Below are positions 24,450 through 34,014 of a stretch of 55,462 nucleotides of DNA, piece after piece. Location of the stretch: the NCBI GenBank assembly GCA_027459765.1, contig DAIDHD010000024.1:1-55462 (forward strand), given 5' to 3'. The notes beneath the pieces were generated by a model, which had not been told where the DNA came from, ran no database searches, and was given only the letters and a program-made list of their open reading frames with translations. The position numbers and the translations under genes are program-made. How positions within the stretch are numbered: position 1 is the first letter of the stretch; each line of letters starts with the position of its first letter. The stretch is from Gammaproteobacteria bacterium. GTDB lineage: Bacteria; Pseudomonadota; Gammaproteobacteria; Steroidobacterales; Steroidobacteraceae.

Positions 24450-25909
24450 GCACGCTGCGCGACAGGCTGACGCTGCGCTGGATGCGGATCGGCACCGAAT
24501 TCCTGCCGTTCGCCGACGCGACCAGCGCCGAACTGCCGCTCGGCCGGCTGCTGCGCCTGTCGTTGTTCCAGGTGTCGGTGGGTGTCGCCATGGTGCTGCT
24601 GATCGGCACCCTGAACCGCGTGCTCATCGTGGAGCTGGGCGTGCCGGCGTGGCTGGTGTCGGCGATGGTGGCGCTGCCCTTGGTGTTCGCGCCTTTTCGC
24701 GCCTTCATCGGCTACCGCTCCGACAACCACCGCTCGGCGCTCGGCTGGCGTCGGGTTCCCTACATATGGATGGGCACGCTGCTGCAGTTCGGCGGACTCG
24801 CCATCATGCCGTTCGCGCTGCTGATCCTGTCCGGCGACACGCACGGTCCGCTGTGGATCGGGCAGATCGCCTCGGCCTTCTCCTTCCTGCTCGTGGGCGC
24901 GGGACTGCAGACCACGCAGACGGCGGGTCTTGCGCTCGCCACCGACCTCGCGCCGGCACACACCCGCCCGCGCGTGGTCGCGCTCATGTACGTCATGCTG
25001 CTCGTCGGCATGGTGGCGGCAGGCTTGTCGTTTGGTCGGCTGCTCGCCAATTTCAGCGAGATCCGCCTCATCCAGGTGATCCAGGGCGCGGCCATGCTCA
25101 CCATGGTCTTCAATCTCGCCGCGCTGTGGAAACAGGAGGCGCGCAATTCGCGCCCCGTCCCCGTGACCCACGCCGCCCCGGAGCGCTTCCTCGACTCCTG
25201 GCGCAAGTTCACCCGGCACAGCCGCGCGGTGCGCTTCCTGGTCGCGCTCGGGCTCGGCACCGCCGCCTTCAACATGCAGGACATCGTGCTGGAGCCCTAC
25301 GGCGGCGAGATCCTGCACCTGCCGGTGGGCGCCACCACGACGCTCACGGCCATGCTCGCCGGCGGGATGCTGGTGGCGTTCTCGGTCGCGGCGCGGCTGC
25401 TCACGCGCGGCGCCGACCCCTATCGGCTGGCCGCCTACGGCGCAGTGACCGGATTGTTCGCCTTCGCTGCGGTCATCTTCGCGGCGCCGCTGCACTCGGC
25501 GGGACTCTTCCGGTCCGGAGTGCTCGCCATCGGCTTCGGTGGCGGTCTGTTCTCGGTCGGCACCCTCGCCGGCGCCATGGCTCGCGAACGCGACGGCGAG
25601 AGCGGTCTCGCGCTCGGCGCCTGGGGCGCCGTGCAGGCGATGAGCGCCGGCATCGCCATCGCGAGCGGCGGCGCCATGCGCGACGCGGTCACGAGCCTCG
25701 CGCTGCGCGGCGCGCTCGGACCGGCGCTCACCGGCGCGGCCACCGGCTACGGGGCGGTCTATCACGTAGAGATCTTTTTGTTGTTCGCCACGCTGGTGGC
25801 GATTGGTCCGCTGGTGCGATCGGGGGCGGCCGTCGGCCCCGACGAGCCGGCGGCGTACGGTTTCGCTCAATTTCCACGGGTAGGGTCCACAAGGGGGATC
25901 AGGACATGA
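24446..25909 (+). CDS. lhaA: light-harvesting 1 assembly protein
   Basis: A 487-residue BCD/PucC-family membrane protein with about 12 helices. LIGTLNRVLIVELGVPAWLV is the family signature near the N-terminus, followed by FRAFIGYRSDNHRSALGWRR and VPYIWMGTLLQFGG. GAWGAVQAMSAGIAIASGG lies near the end. Its position immediately before puhA is that of LhaA, which promotes LH1 assembly in Rhodobacter. GTG start overlapping the bchM stop; the stop overlaps the puhA start. Confidence 0.94.
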   Translation: MSTLRDRLTLRWMRIGTEFLPFADATSAELPLGRLLRLSLFQVSVGVAMVLLIGTLNRVLIVELGVPAWLVSAMVALPLVFAPFRAFIGYRSDNHRSALGWRRVPYIWMGTLLQFGGLAIMPFALLILSGDTHGPLWIGQIASAFSFLLVGAGLQTTQTAGLALATDLAPAHTRPRVVALMYVMLLVGMVAAGLSFGRLLANFSEIRLIQVIQGAAMLTMVFNLAALWKQEARNSRPVPVTHAAPERFLDSWRKFTRHSRAVRFLVALGLGTAAFNMQDIVLEPYGGEILHLPVGATTTLTAMLAGGMLVAFSVAARLLTRGADPYRLAAYGAVTGLFAFAAVIFAAPLHSAGLFRSGVLAIGFGGGLFSVGTLAGAMARERDGESGLALGAWGAVQAMSAGIAIASGGAMRDAVTSLALRGALGPALTGAATGYGAVYHVEIFLLFATLVAIGPLVRSGAAVGPDEPAAYGFAQFPRVGSTRGIRT

Positions 25910-26670
25910 ACACGGGCGCCATCACGGGCTACTTCGACGTCGCGCAAATCGTCTTGTACACATTCTGGATTTTCTTCGCCGGACTCGTGATCTATCTGCA
26001 TCGCGAGAACAAGCGCGAGGGCTATCCCTTGGAGAGCGACCGCTCCTCCAGCATCACGGTGCAAGGCTTCCCGGCGGTACCGCCGCCGAAGACCTACCAC
26101 CTCGCCGACGGCAGCACCGTGCAGCTGCCGCGTCCTGAAACCGACACCCGCAAGGTGCTCGCCGAACCCATCGGCCGCTATCCGGGGGCGCCGCTCGCGC
26201 CGACCGGAGACGGCATGCGCGACGCGGTCGGCCCGGCCGCATACGCCTTGCGCGCCACGCACCCCGACCGGGCGTTGGACGGCAAGCCGCTGATCCAGCC
26301 GATGCGCCGCGCCAGCGAGTTCTCCGTGGCGAGCGAGGACCCCGATCCGCGCGGCATGCCGGTCTACGGCGCCGACGGCGAACGCGGCGGCACCGTCAGC
26401 GACGTCTGGGTGGATCGTGCCGAGTACCTGATCCGCTACCTCGAGGTCCAGACCGGCGCCGGCCGCCACGTGTTGCTGCCGATGACCCTCGCCAAGGTCG
26501 ACGGCCGCGGATACGTCCGCGTCAAGTCCATCCTGGGATCGCAGTTCGAGCACGTGCCCGCGCACGCGAACCCCGATGAGGTGACGCTGCGCGAAGAGGA
26601 CCAGATCAGCGCCTACTACGGCGGCGGCACGCTGTACGCGACGGGGGCGCGCGCGGAGCCGCTGCTGTGA
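25906..26670 (+). CDS. puhA: photosynthetic reaction centre H subunit
   Basis: A 254-residue H subunit that caps the cytoplasmic side of the reaction centre and guides protons to QB. One transmembrane helix lies near the N-terminus (IVLYTFWIFFAGLVIYLHRE, about residues 14-33), followed by the conserved NKREGYPLESD and a cytoplasmic PRC-barrel domain (GMPVYGADGERGGTVSDVWV; AEYLIRYLEV; DQISAYYGGGTLYA). ATG overlaps the lhaA stop, with a GGGGGA/AGGA ribosome site upstream. Overlaps puhB by 4 nt. Confidence 0.97.
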   Translation: MNTGAITGYFDVAQIVLYTFWIFFAGLVIYLHRENKREGYPLESDRSSSITVQGFPAVPPPKTYHLADGSTVQLPRPETDTRKVLAEPIGRYPGAPLAPTGDGMRDAVGPAAYALRATHPDRALDGKPLIQPMRRASEFSVASEDPDPRGMPVYGADGERGGTVSDVWVDRAEYLIRYLEVQTGAGRHVLLPMTLAKVDGRGYVRVKSILGSQFEHVPAHANPDEVTLREEDQISAYYGGGTLYATGARAEPLL

Positions 26671-27323
26671 GCCACGACGACTTCGCCTTCGAACCGGTGC
26701 GCGGATTGCCCGCCACCCTGCCGGAGGGTGAACGCCTGCTGTGGCAGGGCGCGCCGGACTGGCGCGCACTGGCGGTGCGCGGCTTCCACGCCCGCAAGGC
26801 AGCGATCTACTTCCTCGCCTTGGTGGCGTGGCGTTTGGCCGACGGCATTGCGCAGTCCCAGAGTGCCGGGACTCTGCTGCGCAGCTGCGGCTGGCTCGCG
26901 CTGCTCGGCGCGGCGGCGGTGGCGCTGCTCACCCTGCTGGCGGTGCTGTCGGCGCGCTGCGCGGTGTTCAGCATCACCAACCGGCGCGTGCTCATCCGCC
27001 ACGGCATCGCGGTGCAGTTGACGCTCGATGTGCCCTTTACGGTGATTCAGGCGGCGGACTACAAGCCTGGCGCCGGCGGGCGCGGCGACATCGCCCTCAC
27101 CGTGGCGACCAGCCAGCGGGTCGGATACCTGGTGAACTGGCCGTACGTGCGGCCGGGACGCTTGCTGTATCCGCAACCGAGCCTGCGCGCGCTTGCGGAC
27201 GCGCAGGCCGCGGCCGAGGTTCTGGGCGCGGCGCTCGCCGCGGCAGCCGGCGGCAACGCCGCGCGTGCCTCGACCGACGCACGGACCGAAGACCTCGGGC
27301 GCCACCCGGCGATGGTGGCCTGA
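26667..27323 (+). CDS. puhB: reaction centre assembly protein PuhB
   Basis: A 218-residue membrane protein with a bacterial PH-like domain, needed for reaction-centre assembly in Rhodobacter. The N-terminus ([20 protein letters not shown]) and [20 protein letters not shown] are typical of PuhB. About two to three helices follow, then the PH-like part ([40 protein letters not shown]). GTG start overlaps the puhA stop. Confidence 0.94.
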   Translation: MSHDDFAFEPVRGLPATLPEGERLLWQGAPDWRALAVRGFHARKAAIYFLALVAWRLADGIAQSQSAGTLLRSCGWLALLGAAAVALLTLLAVLSARCAVFSITNRRVLIRHGIAVQLTLDVPFTVIQAADYKPGAGGRGDIALTVATSQRVGYLVNWPYVRPGRLLYPQPSLRALADAQAAAEVLGAALAAAAGGNAARASTDARTEDLGRHPAMVA

Positions 27324-27325
27324 CC

Positions 27326-27781
27326 ATGCACGCCCAGGCCGTCGACCGGACCTTGCCGCGAGGCGCACTGGTGGCCGCCGCGATGCTGGTGATCGGCACC
27401 CTGGTGCTGGTCGTGTTCGCACGCCTGACGGGCTACACGCCGGCCAAGCCGCCGCCGAGCCGTGCGGTGCAGAGCTACCTGCTGCGTTTCGAGGATGGAG
27501 CCAACGGTTCGGTGCTCGTGCTGCGGGCCGACGACGGTCGAGTGGTGGACACCATCGCGCCGGGGACGGAGGCATTCGTGCGCAGCGTACTGCGCGGCAT
27601 GGCGCGCGAGCGGCGCGTGGACCACGTCGGCGCCCAGCCTCCGTTCCGCCTGACGCGCTGGGCCGACGGGCGCCTGTCGCTCGACGACCCCACTACCGGC
27701 AGGCACATCGATCTGGAAGTCTTCGGGCCCACCAACGCCGGCGCGTTCGCGGACATCCTGCGCGCGAGCGCCGCACACTGA
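27326..27781 (+). CDS. puhC: photosynthetic complex assembly protein PuhC
   Basis: A 151-residue protein with one N-terminal membrane helix ([20 protein letters not shown], about residues 13-32) and a soluble domain. The soluble part contains [20 protein letters not shown] and the end [18 protein letters not shown], typical of PuhC, which influences LH1-RC assembly. It starts 2 nt after the puhB stop. acsF begins 17 nt downstream. Confidence 0.92.
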   Translation: MHAQAVDRTLPRGALVAAAMLVIGTLVLVVFARLTGYTPAKPPPSRAVQSYLLRFEDGANGSVLVLRADDGRVVDTIAPGTEAFVRSVLRGMARERRVDHVGAQPPFRLTRWADGRLSLDDPTTGRHIDLEVFGPTNAGAFADILRASAAH

Positions 27782-27798
27782 AACCTCGAGGAACGCAC

Positions 27799-28866
27799 AT
27801 GCTCGACGACATCATGACCATCGACTCCGCGGACGCGGCCACCCGCAAGGCGGAGGCGAACACACTGCTCACGCCGCGCTTCTACACCACCGACCACGCG
27901 GCGCTGGAGCGCATCGACGTGTCCGGCGTGCGCGCCGAGTGGGACCAGATGATGGCGGAGTTCCAGGGCGACGGGAATCGCAATCACTTCGAACGCGATG
28001 CCGCGTTCGCCGGCGAGGTGCGTCCCCTGCCGGCGGATCTGCACCAGGAATTCCTGGACTTCCTGGTGAGTTCCGTCACCGCGGAGTTTTCCGGCTGCGT
28101 GCTCTACAGCGAGCTCAAGCGCAAGGTGAAGAATCCGGACGTGCGCGCGCTGATGAGCTACATGGCTCGCGACGAGGCACGCCACGCCGGCTTCATCAAT
28201 CAGACGCTGAAGGACTTCGGAGTGCCCGTGGATCTCGCATTCCTGCGGCGCGACAAGAAGTACACCTATTTCAAGCCGAAGTTCATCTACTACGCCACCT
28301 ACCTGTCGGAGAAGATCGGCTACGCTCGCTACATCACCATCTACCGCCATCTGGAGAAGCACCCGGAGCGGCGCTTCCATCCGATCTTTCGCTGGTTCGA
28401 GCGCTGGTGCAACGACGAATTCCGGCACGGTGAGGCCTTCGCGCTCATGATGCGCGCGGATCCCTCGCTGCTGCGGGGTCACAACCGGCTGTGGATCAGA
28501 TTCTTCCTGCTGGCCGTGTTCGCGACCATGTACGTGCGCGACCACGATCGGCCGCTCATGCACGCCGCCTTCGGGATCGATCCCACGGACTACGACTACC
28601 AAGTGTTCCGGATCACCACCGACGTCTCCAAACAGGTCTTCCCGCTGTCCCTGGACATCGACAATCCCAAGTTTCGCGACGGACTCGAGCGCTTGCGCCG
28701 TCTCGGCGTCGCCAGCGCCAAGGCCAAGGCCCGCGGCGGAATCCTCGGTGCGCTGACGCGCGCCGGCTGCGCGGTGGCTGCGGCGGGGACTTTCCTGCGG
28801 CTGTATTGTCTGCCGGTGCAGCGCCACGACCTGCCGGAACAGGTACGGATGGCGCCGGCCTGGTGA
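27799..28866 (+). CDS. acsF: aerobic Mg-protoporphyrin IX monomethyl ester cyclase
   Basis: A 355-residue membrane-associated di-iron enzyme that forms ring E using O2. Iron ligands are visible in [13 protein letters not shown] (about residues 94-106), [10 protein letters not shown] (123-132) and [14 protein letters not shown] (about 209-222), giving two carboxylate-bridged EX2H-like sets. [20 protein letters not shown] is a strong family block. GAGG lies about 6 nt before the ATG. No anaerobic cyclase bchE is in the window, so the cell can make BChl with oxygen present; whether bchE exists elsewhere is unknown. Overlaps puhE by 4 nt. Confidence 0.96.
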   Translation: MLDDIMTIDSADAATRKAEANTLLTPRFYTTDHAALERIDVSGVRAEWDQMMAEFQGDGNRNHFERDAAFAGEVRPLPADLHQEFLDFLVSSVTAEFSGCVLYSELKRKVKNPDVRALMSYMARDEARHAGFINQTLKDFGVPVDLAFLRRDKKYTYFKPKFIYYATYLSEKIGYARYITIYRHLEKHPERRFHPIFRWFERWCNDEFRHGEAFALMMRADPSLLRGHNRLWIRFFLLAVFATMYVRDHDRPLMHAAFGIDPTDYDYQVFRITTDVSKQVFPLSLDIDNPKFRDGLERLRRLGVASAKAKARGGILGALTRAGCAVAAAGTFLRLYCLPVQRHDLPEQVRMAPAW

Positions 28867-29678
28867 GCATGAACCTCGCCGCCCCGACCGCGTATGCGGT
28901 GCTGGTGTGGTGGTTCACCACCGGGTTGATCCTGTACCTCGATCGTCTGCCGCAGAGGACCTTCCGCGGCAGCCTCGGCGCCGGCGCCGTATTCGCGGCC
29001 GTTGCGGTTCTTAAGTTGCGCGCCAGCGCGGCCGATGCGAGTGCCATCGGCGCCTACACCGGCTTCACCGCCGCGATCGTGCTGTGGGGCTGGCTCGAGA
29101 TGAGCTTCCTCATGGGTGTCGTCACCGGGCCTCGCCGCAGGGGCTGTGATCCCGGCTGCCGCGGCTGGCGGCACTTCCGGCACGCCGTCGCGGCCATCCT
29201 CTACAACGAGCTCGCCACCCTCGCGGCCGCCGGCGCGGTCTGGTGGCTGACCGCCGGTCAGCCGAACCGCAGCGCCGCCTGGACCTTCGGCGCGTTGTGG
29301 GCCATGCGCCTCAGCGCCAAGCTGAACCTGTTCCTGGGAGTGCCGAACTCGGGCGAGCAGTTCCTGCCCGACCACCTGCGGTATCTCGCTTCGTACTTTC
29401 GGCGACGGCGCATGAACCCGCTCTTCCCCCTCTCCGTAGGCGCCGCCGCCGCCGCGGTCATCCTCCTGCTGCGTCTGAAGTCGGGCGCCGACGACGCGTA
29501 CCACGCCACCGCCTACGCGCTGACCGCCAGCCTGGTCGCGCTTGGTCTGGTTGAGCACGCCTTCATGGTGCTGCCGGTTCCCAGCGAGCGGCTCTGGATC
29601 TGGGCACTGCGCGCGGACGCCGCCGTCACTGCGCGTGATCCGCCTCCACCTTGCCTACCACCGACCTCGCGGACATGA
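28863..29678 (+). CDS. puhE: photosynthetic complex assembly protein PuhE
   Basis: A 271-residue polytopic protein of the PuhE (DUF3623) family, with about seven hydrophobic segments. Family blocks are [20 protein letters not shown], then [14 protein letters not shown], and [20 protein letters not shown]. The GTG at 28863 overlaps the acsF stop (GTGA); ATG at 28869 is an alternative. The last 53 nt overlap the convergent GST-family gene; the C-terminal tail ([15 protein letters not shown]) looks like non-conserved read-through rather than a structured end. Confidence 0.92.
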   Translation: MSMNLAAPTAYAVLVWWFTTGLILYLDRLPQRTFRGSLGAGAVFAAVAVLKLRASAADASAIGAYTGFTAAIVLWGWLEMSFLMGVVTGPRRRGCDPGCRGWRHFRHAVAAILYNELATLAAAGAVWWLTAGQPNRSAAWTFGALWAMRLSAKLNLFLGVPNSGEQFLPDHLRYLASYFRRRRMNPLFPLSVGAAAAAVILLLRLKSGADDAYHATAYALTASLVALGLVEHAFMVLPVPSERLWIWALRADAAVTARDPPPPCLPPTSRT

Positions 29679-30255
29679 GCGTCGCATGCCTCGCCAGTGC
29701 CGGCAGGCGCCGGTGCAGTTCGGCCATGTCGCCGTTCCACCACGACGCCAGCATGTACAGGTACGGATCCAGGGTGGAATAGGCCGAGCCGAGCACGTAG
29801 GGATCGAGTCCCGCCACCACGAGCTCGAGGTTCGCGCTGAATTCCCGCGCCGCACGCGCGGCGATGCCGGGGGCGGCGGCGGCACCCTCGTCTGAATATC
29901 GCTCCGGGTAATACATCCGCAGCACGGGCTCGTAGAGGCCGGTGGAGAGGAACACCATCCACTTGAGGAAGGCCGCGTGCGCCGGCGTCCCGGGCGTCGG
30001 CGCAAGCCCCGCCTGTGGGTGCGCAGCGGGAATGTACGCCAGCGTGGCGGCGCTCTCGAACATGACGCTGCCGTCGGGCAACCGTAGTGCCGGCGCCTTG
30101 CCGGTCGGCGTCACCGCGGCCCGGAAGTGCGCCAACGACCCCGCGTCACGCGCCACCCACACGCGCTCGTAGACCGCCCCGGCCTCCTCCAGGGCAACCT
30201 GGACCGCGAGCGATCCCGACCCCGGCCACCCGTACAGAACGTAGTGCTGCTGCAT
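29626..30255 (-). CDS. glutathione S-transferase family protein
   Basis: A 209-residue soluble protein with a thioredoxin-fold N-terminal domain (HYVLYGWPGSGSLAVQVALE; KAPALRLPDGSVMFESAATL gives the cis-Pro and glutathione-gamma-Glu binding SESA-like motif) and an all-helical C-terminal domain (LKWMVFLSTGLYEPVLRMYY; LGSAYSTLDPYLYMLASWWN with the N-capping STLD). Substrate unknown. The ATG at 30255 has AGGGG about 8 nt upstream; an in-frame ATG 18 nt earlier is possible. It sits after the puf operon terminator and convergent with puhE, so it is probably transcribed from its own promoter. Not a standard photosynthesis gene. Confidence 0.85.
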   Translation of the reverse strand: MQQHYVLYGWPGSGSLAVQVALEEAGAVYERVWVARDAGSLAHFRAAVTPTGKAPALRLPDGSVMFESAATLAYIPAAHPQAGLAPTPGTPAHAAFLKWMVFLSTGLYEPVLRMYYPERYSDEGAAAAPGIAARAAREFSANLELVVAGLDPYVLGSAYSTLDPYLYMLASWWNGDMAELHRRLPALARHATLMSARSVVGKVEADHAQ

Positions 30256-30303
30256 GAGTTCATCCCCTGCCATCAGGGCGCTGCGAAAGTTGCGCGCGGC
30301 GCC

Positions 30304-30355
30304 CAAAAAGAAAAACCCCGCGGCGGTCGCGCTGCTCGCGACACGCCGCGGGGTT
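30304..30355 (-). terminator. rho-independent terminator of the puf operon
   Basis: A long hairpin: 12 bp (30314-30325 with 30344-30355) continued after a one-base bulge by 6 bp (30326-30331 with 30337-30342) and a 5-nt loop. On the minus strand it is followed by T5-C-T5 (A5-G-A5 on the plus strand at 30305-30315). It lies just past the pufC stop codon, marking the end of the crtEF-bchCXYZ-puf unit. Confidence 0.88.
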
Positions 30356-30378
30356 GCCTTCGATGCCCTGCCGTGGAC

Positions 30379-31521
30379 CTAGTGGCCCGTGGTCAGCGCC
30401 GCCGTGGGCGGCGTGGCCGCCGGCATGGACGTGCCCTGCCCCTGCGCTGGCGTCTCCGGAGTCGCCGCCGCGGCGCTTGCCATCGGGCCCTGCAGTTCCG
30501 GATAGTCCTTGGCCATGCTCACACCGTAGAGCGGCTTGAACACGCCCTGGTGACAGGTCAGGCAATTGACCTTGGCCACGTCGCCGAGCACCCCGAGCCG
30601 ATGCGCCGGGAACGTCGCGGTGAGCGGCACCATGTAGGCGTTGTTGAGATCACGCGCCATCCGGATGCCGTACCAGGCCGTCACCCGCTTCGGCGTGCTC
30701 TGGTCCCAGACCGCGAACGCGCGCGAGTTGTGGCAGTAGGTACAGTTGACCCCGAGCGAGGTCGACATGTGCATCATCAGACCGTAGGTCGCCTCCGCGC
30801 TCTTGATCGAGGTGTGATTGCCCGAGGGCAGCGCCTCGGTCGAATTGACCCTGATCGACTCCGCATTCAGGAGATAGCGCGTGAAAGGATCGTACGGCAG
30901 AGATGCGTAGCCGACCGCGGGCTCGGGCTTGTTCTGCCCGGCATTGCTCGCGATCAGCCCCGATTCGCTCGACTCCCCGGGATTGGTGAACCAGACGTTC
31001 TTCGGCACCGCGTTGCCGCGGTGGCAGGTGTAGCAGGTGACACCGGTTGCGGCGACGTGGTTCTTCCAGTCCGAATTGATGTGCCGGACCATCTGCAGCA
31101 TGCGCCGCGCCACCACCTTGGTGTACTTGCCGTCGTCGGCCATGTTGGCGCCGTGACAGTAGTTGCAGGCCTGGTCGGGCGGGGCCACCCACTGCGTGAT
31201 CGCGACCATCACCCGGGTGAACTGAGCGACGTTGAGGTCCTTCAGCACCTGGATGTTCTGGTACACGCTCGAGGCGAGCGGTTGACCATCGGCCGGCGCG
31301 GGCGGACTGGACGGCGGAACCACGTTCTGCGCCGCCTTTACCGCGTCGAGCCGGGGATTGATCACCTGCTCCATCGCCGTGCCGCGATAGCCGCCCTGCA
31401 GGACGTCCATCGGCGGCCGCTCGCAACCGGCGAGCGCGCCGAGCAGCGCCACACCCGCCACCCATCTCAAGCGGCGCTCGCCGCCGCCCGATCCGTTCGA
31501 AGCTCGGTTGAACATGCTCAT
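30379..31521 (-). CDS. pufC: reaction centre tetrahaem cytochrome subunit
   Basis: A 380-residue periplasmic lipoprotein that re-reduces the special pair. Lipobox LGALAGC gives lipidation at C33. Four CxxCH haem sites are at C119 (CNYCH), C163 (CYTCH), C260 (CTYCH) and C320 (CLTCH), with candidate axial Met residues upstream of each of the first three (for example [14 protein letters not shown]). After the fourth haem there is a roughly 45-residue Ala/Pro/Thr-rich tail with no cysteine. The ATG overlaps the pufM stop (ATGA). A HiPIP gene in the same window is the likely donor partner. Confidence 0.97.
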   Translation of the reverse strand: MSMFNRASNGSGGGERRLRWVAGVALLGALAGCERPPMDVLQGGYRGTAMEQVINPRLDAVKAAQNVVPPSSPPAPADGQPLASSVYQNIQVLKDLNVAQFTRVMVAITQWVAPPDQACNYCHGANMADDGKYTKVVARRMLQMVRHINSDWKNHVAATGVTCYTCHRGNAVPKNVWFTNPGESSESGLIASNAGQNKPEPAVGYASLPYDPFTRYLLNAESIRVNSTEALPSGNHTSIKSAEATYGLMMHMSTSLGVNCTYCHNSRAFAVWDQSTPKRVTAWYGIRMARDLNNAYMVPLTATFPAHRLGVLGDVAKVNCLTCHQGVFKPLYGVSMAKDYPELQGPMASAAAATPETPAQGQGTSMPAATPPTAALTTGH

Positions 31522-32495
31522 TTCACGGCTCCCGGTAAGCTGGCCGGATCGATCACGGGTGCGAACACGTGCGGATACATCGGCGCGACGTGGTGCTTCA
31601 CGGCCCAGAGATACCAATTGTCGACCACGGTCCCGGTGAGCAGGATGCCGATGCCGCCGACCAGCGGCGTGAGCACCGCGAACCACCACGCCCAGCGGTG
31701 GATCGACTCCATGGTCGCATTGAAACCCATGGTCCAGCGCCAGAAAAGCGCTGCGCGCTCCGTGGCCGTGCCGCGGTCGAGGATCTGTTCCAGCTCGCGG
31801 TCACCACCGTAGCGGCTGACCGCGAGGATCGTCCCCGCGTGCATCGCGAACAACAGCGCCGAGCCGTACAGGAACGCGATCGAGAGCGCGTGGAACGGGT
31901 TGTAGAAGAGGTTCCCATAGCGCAGCGAGAACGCGGCGGTCCAGTCCAGGTGCGGAAAGAGCCCGAACGGCACCGCCTCGCCGAAGTTGCCCATCAGCAC
32001 CGGGCGGATGATGCCGAGCACCAGGTACAGCCAGATGGCCGACATGAACGCCCACGCAGTGTGAGTGCCGAGGCCGAGTGCCCGCGCCCGCCGGTACATC
32101 CGCACCCACCACAGCAGCAGGGAGGCGGTCAGGAAGAATCCGGCCATCAGCCACCAGCCACCGTCCTTCAGCGGCGGCAGGTGCAGCCCGTAGGAGGGCG
32201 ACGGTGGCTCGAGCGCCAGCCACGGCAGCTGCCGGACGAACTGGATCGGATTCCAGTGCACCGAGGCGAGCATGTTGAGGCCGATGATCTCGAACGCCAG
32301 GAAGCCGCAGATCAGCGACAGCAGCCCCGTGGTGCCCAGGTAGATCGGACCGATCTGCGCGTCGCCGAACCGACCGAGCAGGTGGATGAATCCACCCTTG
32401 CCCTGCCGACCCCAGACGCCGCTTGGCAGCGGAGTTCCGGGATACGCCGGTGCGCGGACCTGAACCCGCGTGAATATGTTTTGGTATTCAGCCAT
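31518..32495 (-). CDS. pufM: photosynthetic reaction centre M subunit
   Basis: A 325-residue integral membrane subunit with five transmembrane helices. Pigment and iron ligands appear in the expected order: [14 protein letters not shown] (special-pair BChl ligand), [12 protein letters not shown] (Fe ligand), [12 protein letters not shown] (Fe-ligand Glu) and [15 protein letters not shown] (Fe ligand His and quinone-site residues). [20 protein letters not shown] is a family block. Longer than M subunits of species without a bound cytochrome, with a C-terminal extension ([14 protein letters not shown]) typical of PufC-containing centres. Confidence 0.98.
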   Translation of the reverse strand: MAEYQNIFTRVQVRAPAYPGTPLPSGVWGRQGKGGFIHLLGRFGDAQIGPIYLGTTGLLSLICGFLAFEIIGLNMLASVHWNPIQFVRQLPWLALEPPSPSYGLHLPPLKDGGWWLMAGFFLTASLLLWWVRMYRRARALGLGTHTAWAFMSAIWLYLVLGIIRPVLMGNFGEAVPFGLFPHLDWTAAFSLRYGNLFYNPFHALSIAFLYGSALLFAMHAGTILAVSRYGGDRELEQILDRGTATERAALFWRWTMGFNATMESIHRWAWWFAVLTPLVGGIGILLTGTVVDNWYLWAVKHHVAPMYPHVFAPVIDPASLPGAVK

Positions 32496-32519
32496 GTTGT
32501 TCCCCTGCGCGTTGCCGCG

Positions 32520-33344
32520 TCACTTCCAGATCGACAAATTGAGCCACCAGCTCCACCACTCCGGCCAGCCACGGCTCCAGAACGGTCCGCTGATCACGAT
32601 GCACACGGCGCTCCAGAACACGGCGCTCACCGCCAGGAACAGCCCCAGCCGGTGGATGCCGAGCGTGCCGATCGAGTAGCCGATCGTGTCGCGGTAGTAC
32701 GTGTTCTCGTGCTCGGCGGTCTTGACCACCTCGCCCTTGCCCGGGTTGCTGGCCGAGAGGATCAGGGATCCGTGCAGCGCCAGCGCGAAGCAGTTCGCGA
32801 AGAAGAAGCTCACCGCGATCATGTGCGCCGGGTTGTAGTGGAAGTGCAGGTACTGGTAGCCGGTGTTCGACACCCAGTCGAGGTGACTGAAGATGCCGTA
32901 AGGGAAGGCGTTTCCCCAGGCGCCCAGCAGCAGCGGTCTGATCACTTCGAGCGTCACGTAGGCGAGGATCGCGAAGCTGAAGGCGATGGGCACGTGGTAG
33001 CCCATGCCAAGCTTGCGGCAGATCTCCACCTCCCGCAGCGCCCACGACACGAATGCGCCGATCGCGCATATCGTGATGAGTTGCCACAGACCGCCGTCGC
33101 GCAACGGAGCGAGCGCGAGCCCGTACTTCAGGTCCGGTGGCGCTATGTTGATCTGCCAGATGTTCCAGGTCGGCCCTATCGCCGCCCCGTAGACGATGAG
33201 CGCGGTGCCGAGCAAGGCGAAGAACATCGTCGTGACGCCGAAGAAACCCACATAGAAGGGCCCCACCCAGAAGTCGAACAAGTCGCCCCCGAGGAGGGTC
33301 CCGCCGCGCACGCGGTATTTTCTCTCAAAGCTGAGCATCGACAT
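32520..33344 (-). CDS. pufL: photosynthetic reaction centre L subunit
   Basis: A 274-residue membrane subunit with five helices that binds half of the special pair and QB. Ligand-bearing segments are [20 protein letters not shown] (accessory and special-pair His), [15 protein letters not shown] (Fe ligand His) and [20 protein letters not shown] (QB and Fe site). The N-terminus [20 protein letters not shown] is typical. It is separated from pufA by a 120-nt spacer with a strong hairpin, and from pufM by 24 nt. Confidence 0.98.
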   Translation of the reverse strand: MSMLSFERKYRVRGGTLLGGDLFDFWVGPFYVGFFGVTTMFFALLGTALIVYGAAIGPTWNIWQINIAPPDLKYGLALAPLRDGGLWQLITICAIGAFVSWALREVEICRKLGMGYHVPIAFSFAILAYVTLEVIRPLLLGAWGNAFPYGIFSHLDWVSNTGYQYLHFHYNPAHMIAVSFFFANCFALALHGSLILSASNPGKGEVVKTAEHENTYYRDTIGYSIGTLGIHRLGLFLAVSAVFWSAVCIVISGPFWSRGWPEWWSWWLNLSIWK

Positions 33345-33401
33345 GGTAGTGCTCTCGTGTCAGGAAGTTTTCCGCCATCACCCGGTCCGTCGTCCGCCTC
33401 C

Positions 33402-33450
33402 GGCGGCGGTCGGGGAGGAATCCTCGCGGAGTCCCCTCCCGGCCGCCGCC
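33402..33450 (-). promoter_or_regulatory. pufA-pufL intercistronic hairpin
   Basis: A 13-bp GC-rich stem (33402-33414 with 33438-33450, one G-U-type pair) with a 23-nt inner part that can itself fold. There is no T-run after it on the minus strand. In Rhodobacter a hairpin at this position stabilises the pufBA segment over the pufLM segment, giving excess antenna; the same role is inferred here from position and structure. Confidence 0.6.
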
Positions 33451-33464
33451 TTCGACGTACAGCG

Positions 33465-33656
33465 CTAGGGCTTCGCTGCGTCCGGCATCGTCGACATGTG
33501 CGTCGCCGCCGCCGAAGGCGCCGAGTGGCCACCCAGCCAGTTGAACCTGTCCGTGCTCAGCAGGATGAAGTGAATCAACAGTGCCAGCACCAGCAGGAAC
33601 GTGAACAACCCGACCAGGGCCCTTCGCGGATCGAATAAAAGCCAAATTCGCCACAT
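33465..33656 (-). CDS. pufA: light-harvesting 1 alpha polypeptide
   Basis: A 63-residue LH1 antenna subunit. The N-terminal [16 protein letters not shown] is highly conserved; one membrane helix follows with the BChl-ligand H29 ([18 protein letters not shown]) and Trp40 on its C-terminal side. A roughly 20-residue Ala/Ser-rich periplasmic tail ends the protein. It pairs with the beta subunit 60 nt upstream and lies before the hairpin that separates antenna from reaction-centre genes. Confidence 0.97.
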   Translation of the reverse strand: MWRIWLLFDPRRALVGLFTFLLVLALLIHFILLSTDRFNWLGGHSAPSAAATHMSTMPDAAKP

Positions 33657-33716
33657 TTTGTCGTCTCCTATGCTCGTAGCAGAATCATCGACCGGAAATT
33701 CCGGCGACTCTCGTCG

Positions 33717-33866
33717 TCAGAACCACGGCCGCCATTGCCACACAAGGAAGTGCGCGACGATGGCGATGACGGTAAAGATGATGAAGCTCGTGACGAACAG
33801 ACCGTGAAACTCCTTGGCTTCATTGGCGGTCAGCCCGGACAGCGAGCCATTTTTTCCTTCGCTCAT
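33717..33866 (-). CDS. pufB: light-harvesting 1 beta polypeptide
   Basis: A 49-residue antenna subunit with a cytoplasmic N-terminus ([12 protein letters not shown]), H21 and the BChl-ligand H39 in [14 protein letters not shown], the classic LH1-beta ending. The ATG at 33866 has GGAGGTGAG upstream. It is the first puf gene; pufQ is absent, as bchZ ends only 148 nt upstream. Confidence 0.97.
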   Translation of the reverse strand: MSEGKNGSLSGLTANEAKEFHGLFVTSFIIFTVIAIVAHFLVWQWRPWF

Positions 33867-33885
33867 ACCTCTCACCTCCAGAAAC

Positions 33886-33899
33886 GGGCCCCGCGGCCC
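33886..33899 (-). promoter_or_regulatory. hairpin in the pufB leader
   Basis: A perfect 5-bp GC stem (33886-33890 with 33895-33899) and 4-nt loop, 6-7 nt upstream of the pufB Shine-Dalgarno. It could act as a 5' stability element for a processed puf message or modulate translation; position-based inference only. Confidence 0.35.
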
Positions 33900-33928
33900 A
33901 AATTCGCGCTCGGCAGTCGCGCGAACCG

Positions 33929-33958
33929 AAAAAAGCCGCGGCGGTCGGCGGTCCCGCC
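33929..33958 (-). promoter_or_regulatory. terminator-like element between bchZ and pufB
   Basis: On the minus strand a GC-rich hairpin (5-bp stem 33940-33944 with 33954-33958, 9-nt loop; alternatives exist) is followed after 5 nt by T6 (33929-33934). It resembles an attenuator or a processing site between the bchCXYZ and puf parts of the transcript. The stem is short, so termination would be partial at most. Confidence 0.35.
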
Positions 33959-34014
33959 ACGACACCATCGTCCGATAGGGGTCTCGGACGAAATTCCATT
34001 GAACTCGCACCGGT

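Noticed and set aside
33867..34010. Longer pufB frame extending upstream to 34010.
   Set aside because: The added N-terminus is unlike LH1-beta, while the ATG at 33866 has a strong ribosome site and gives the standard length.
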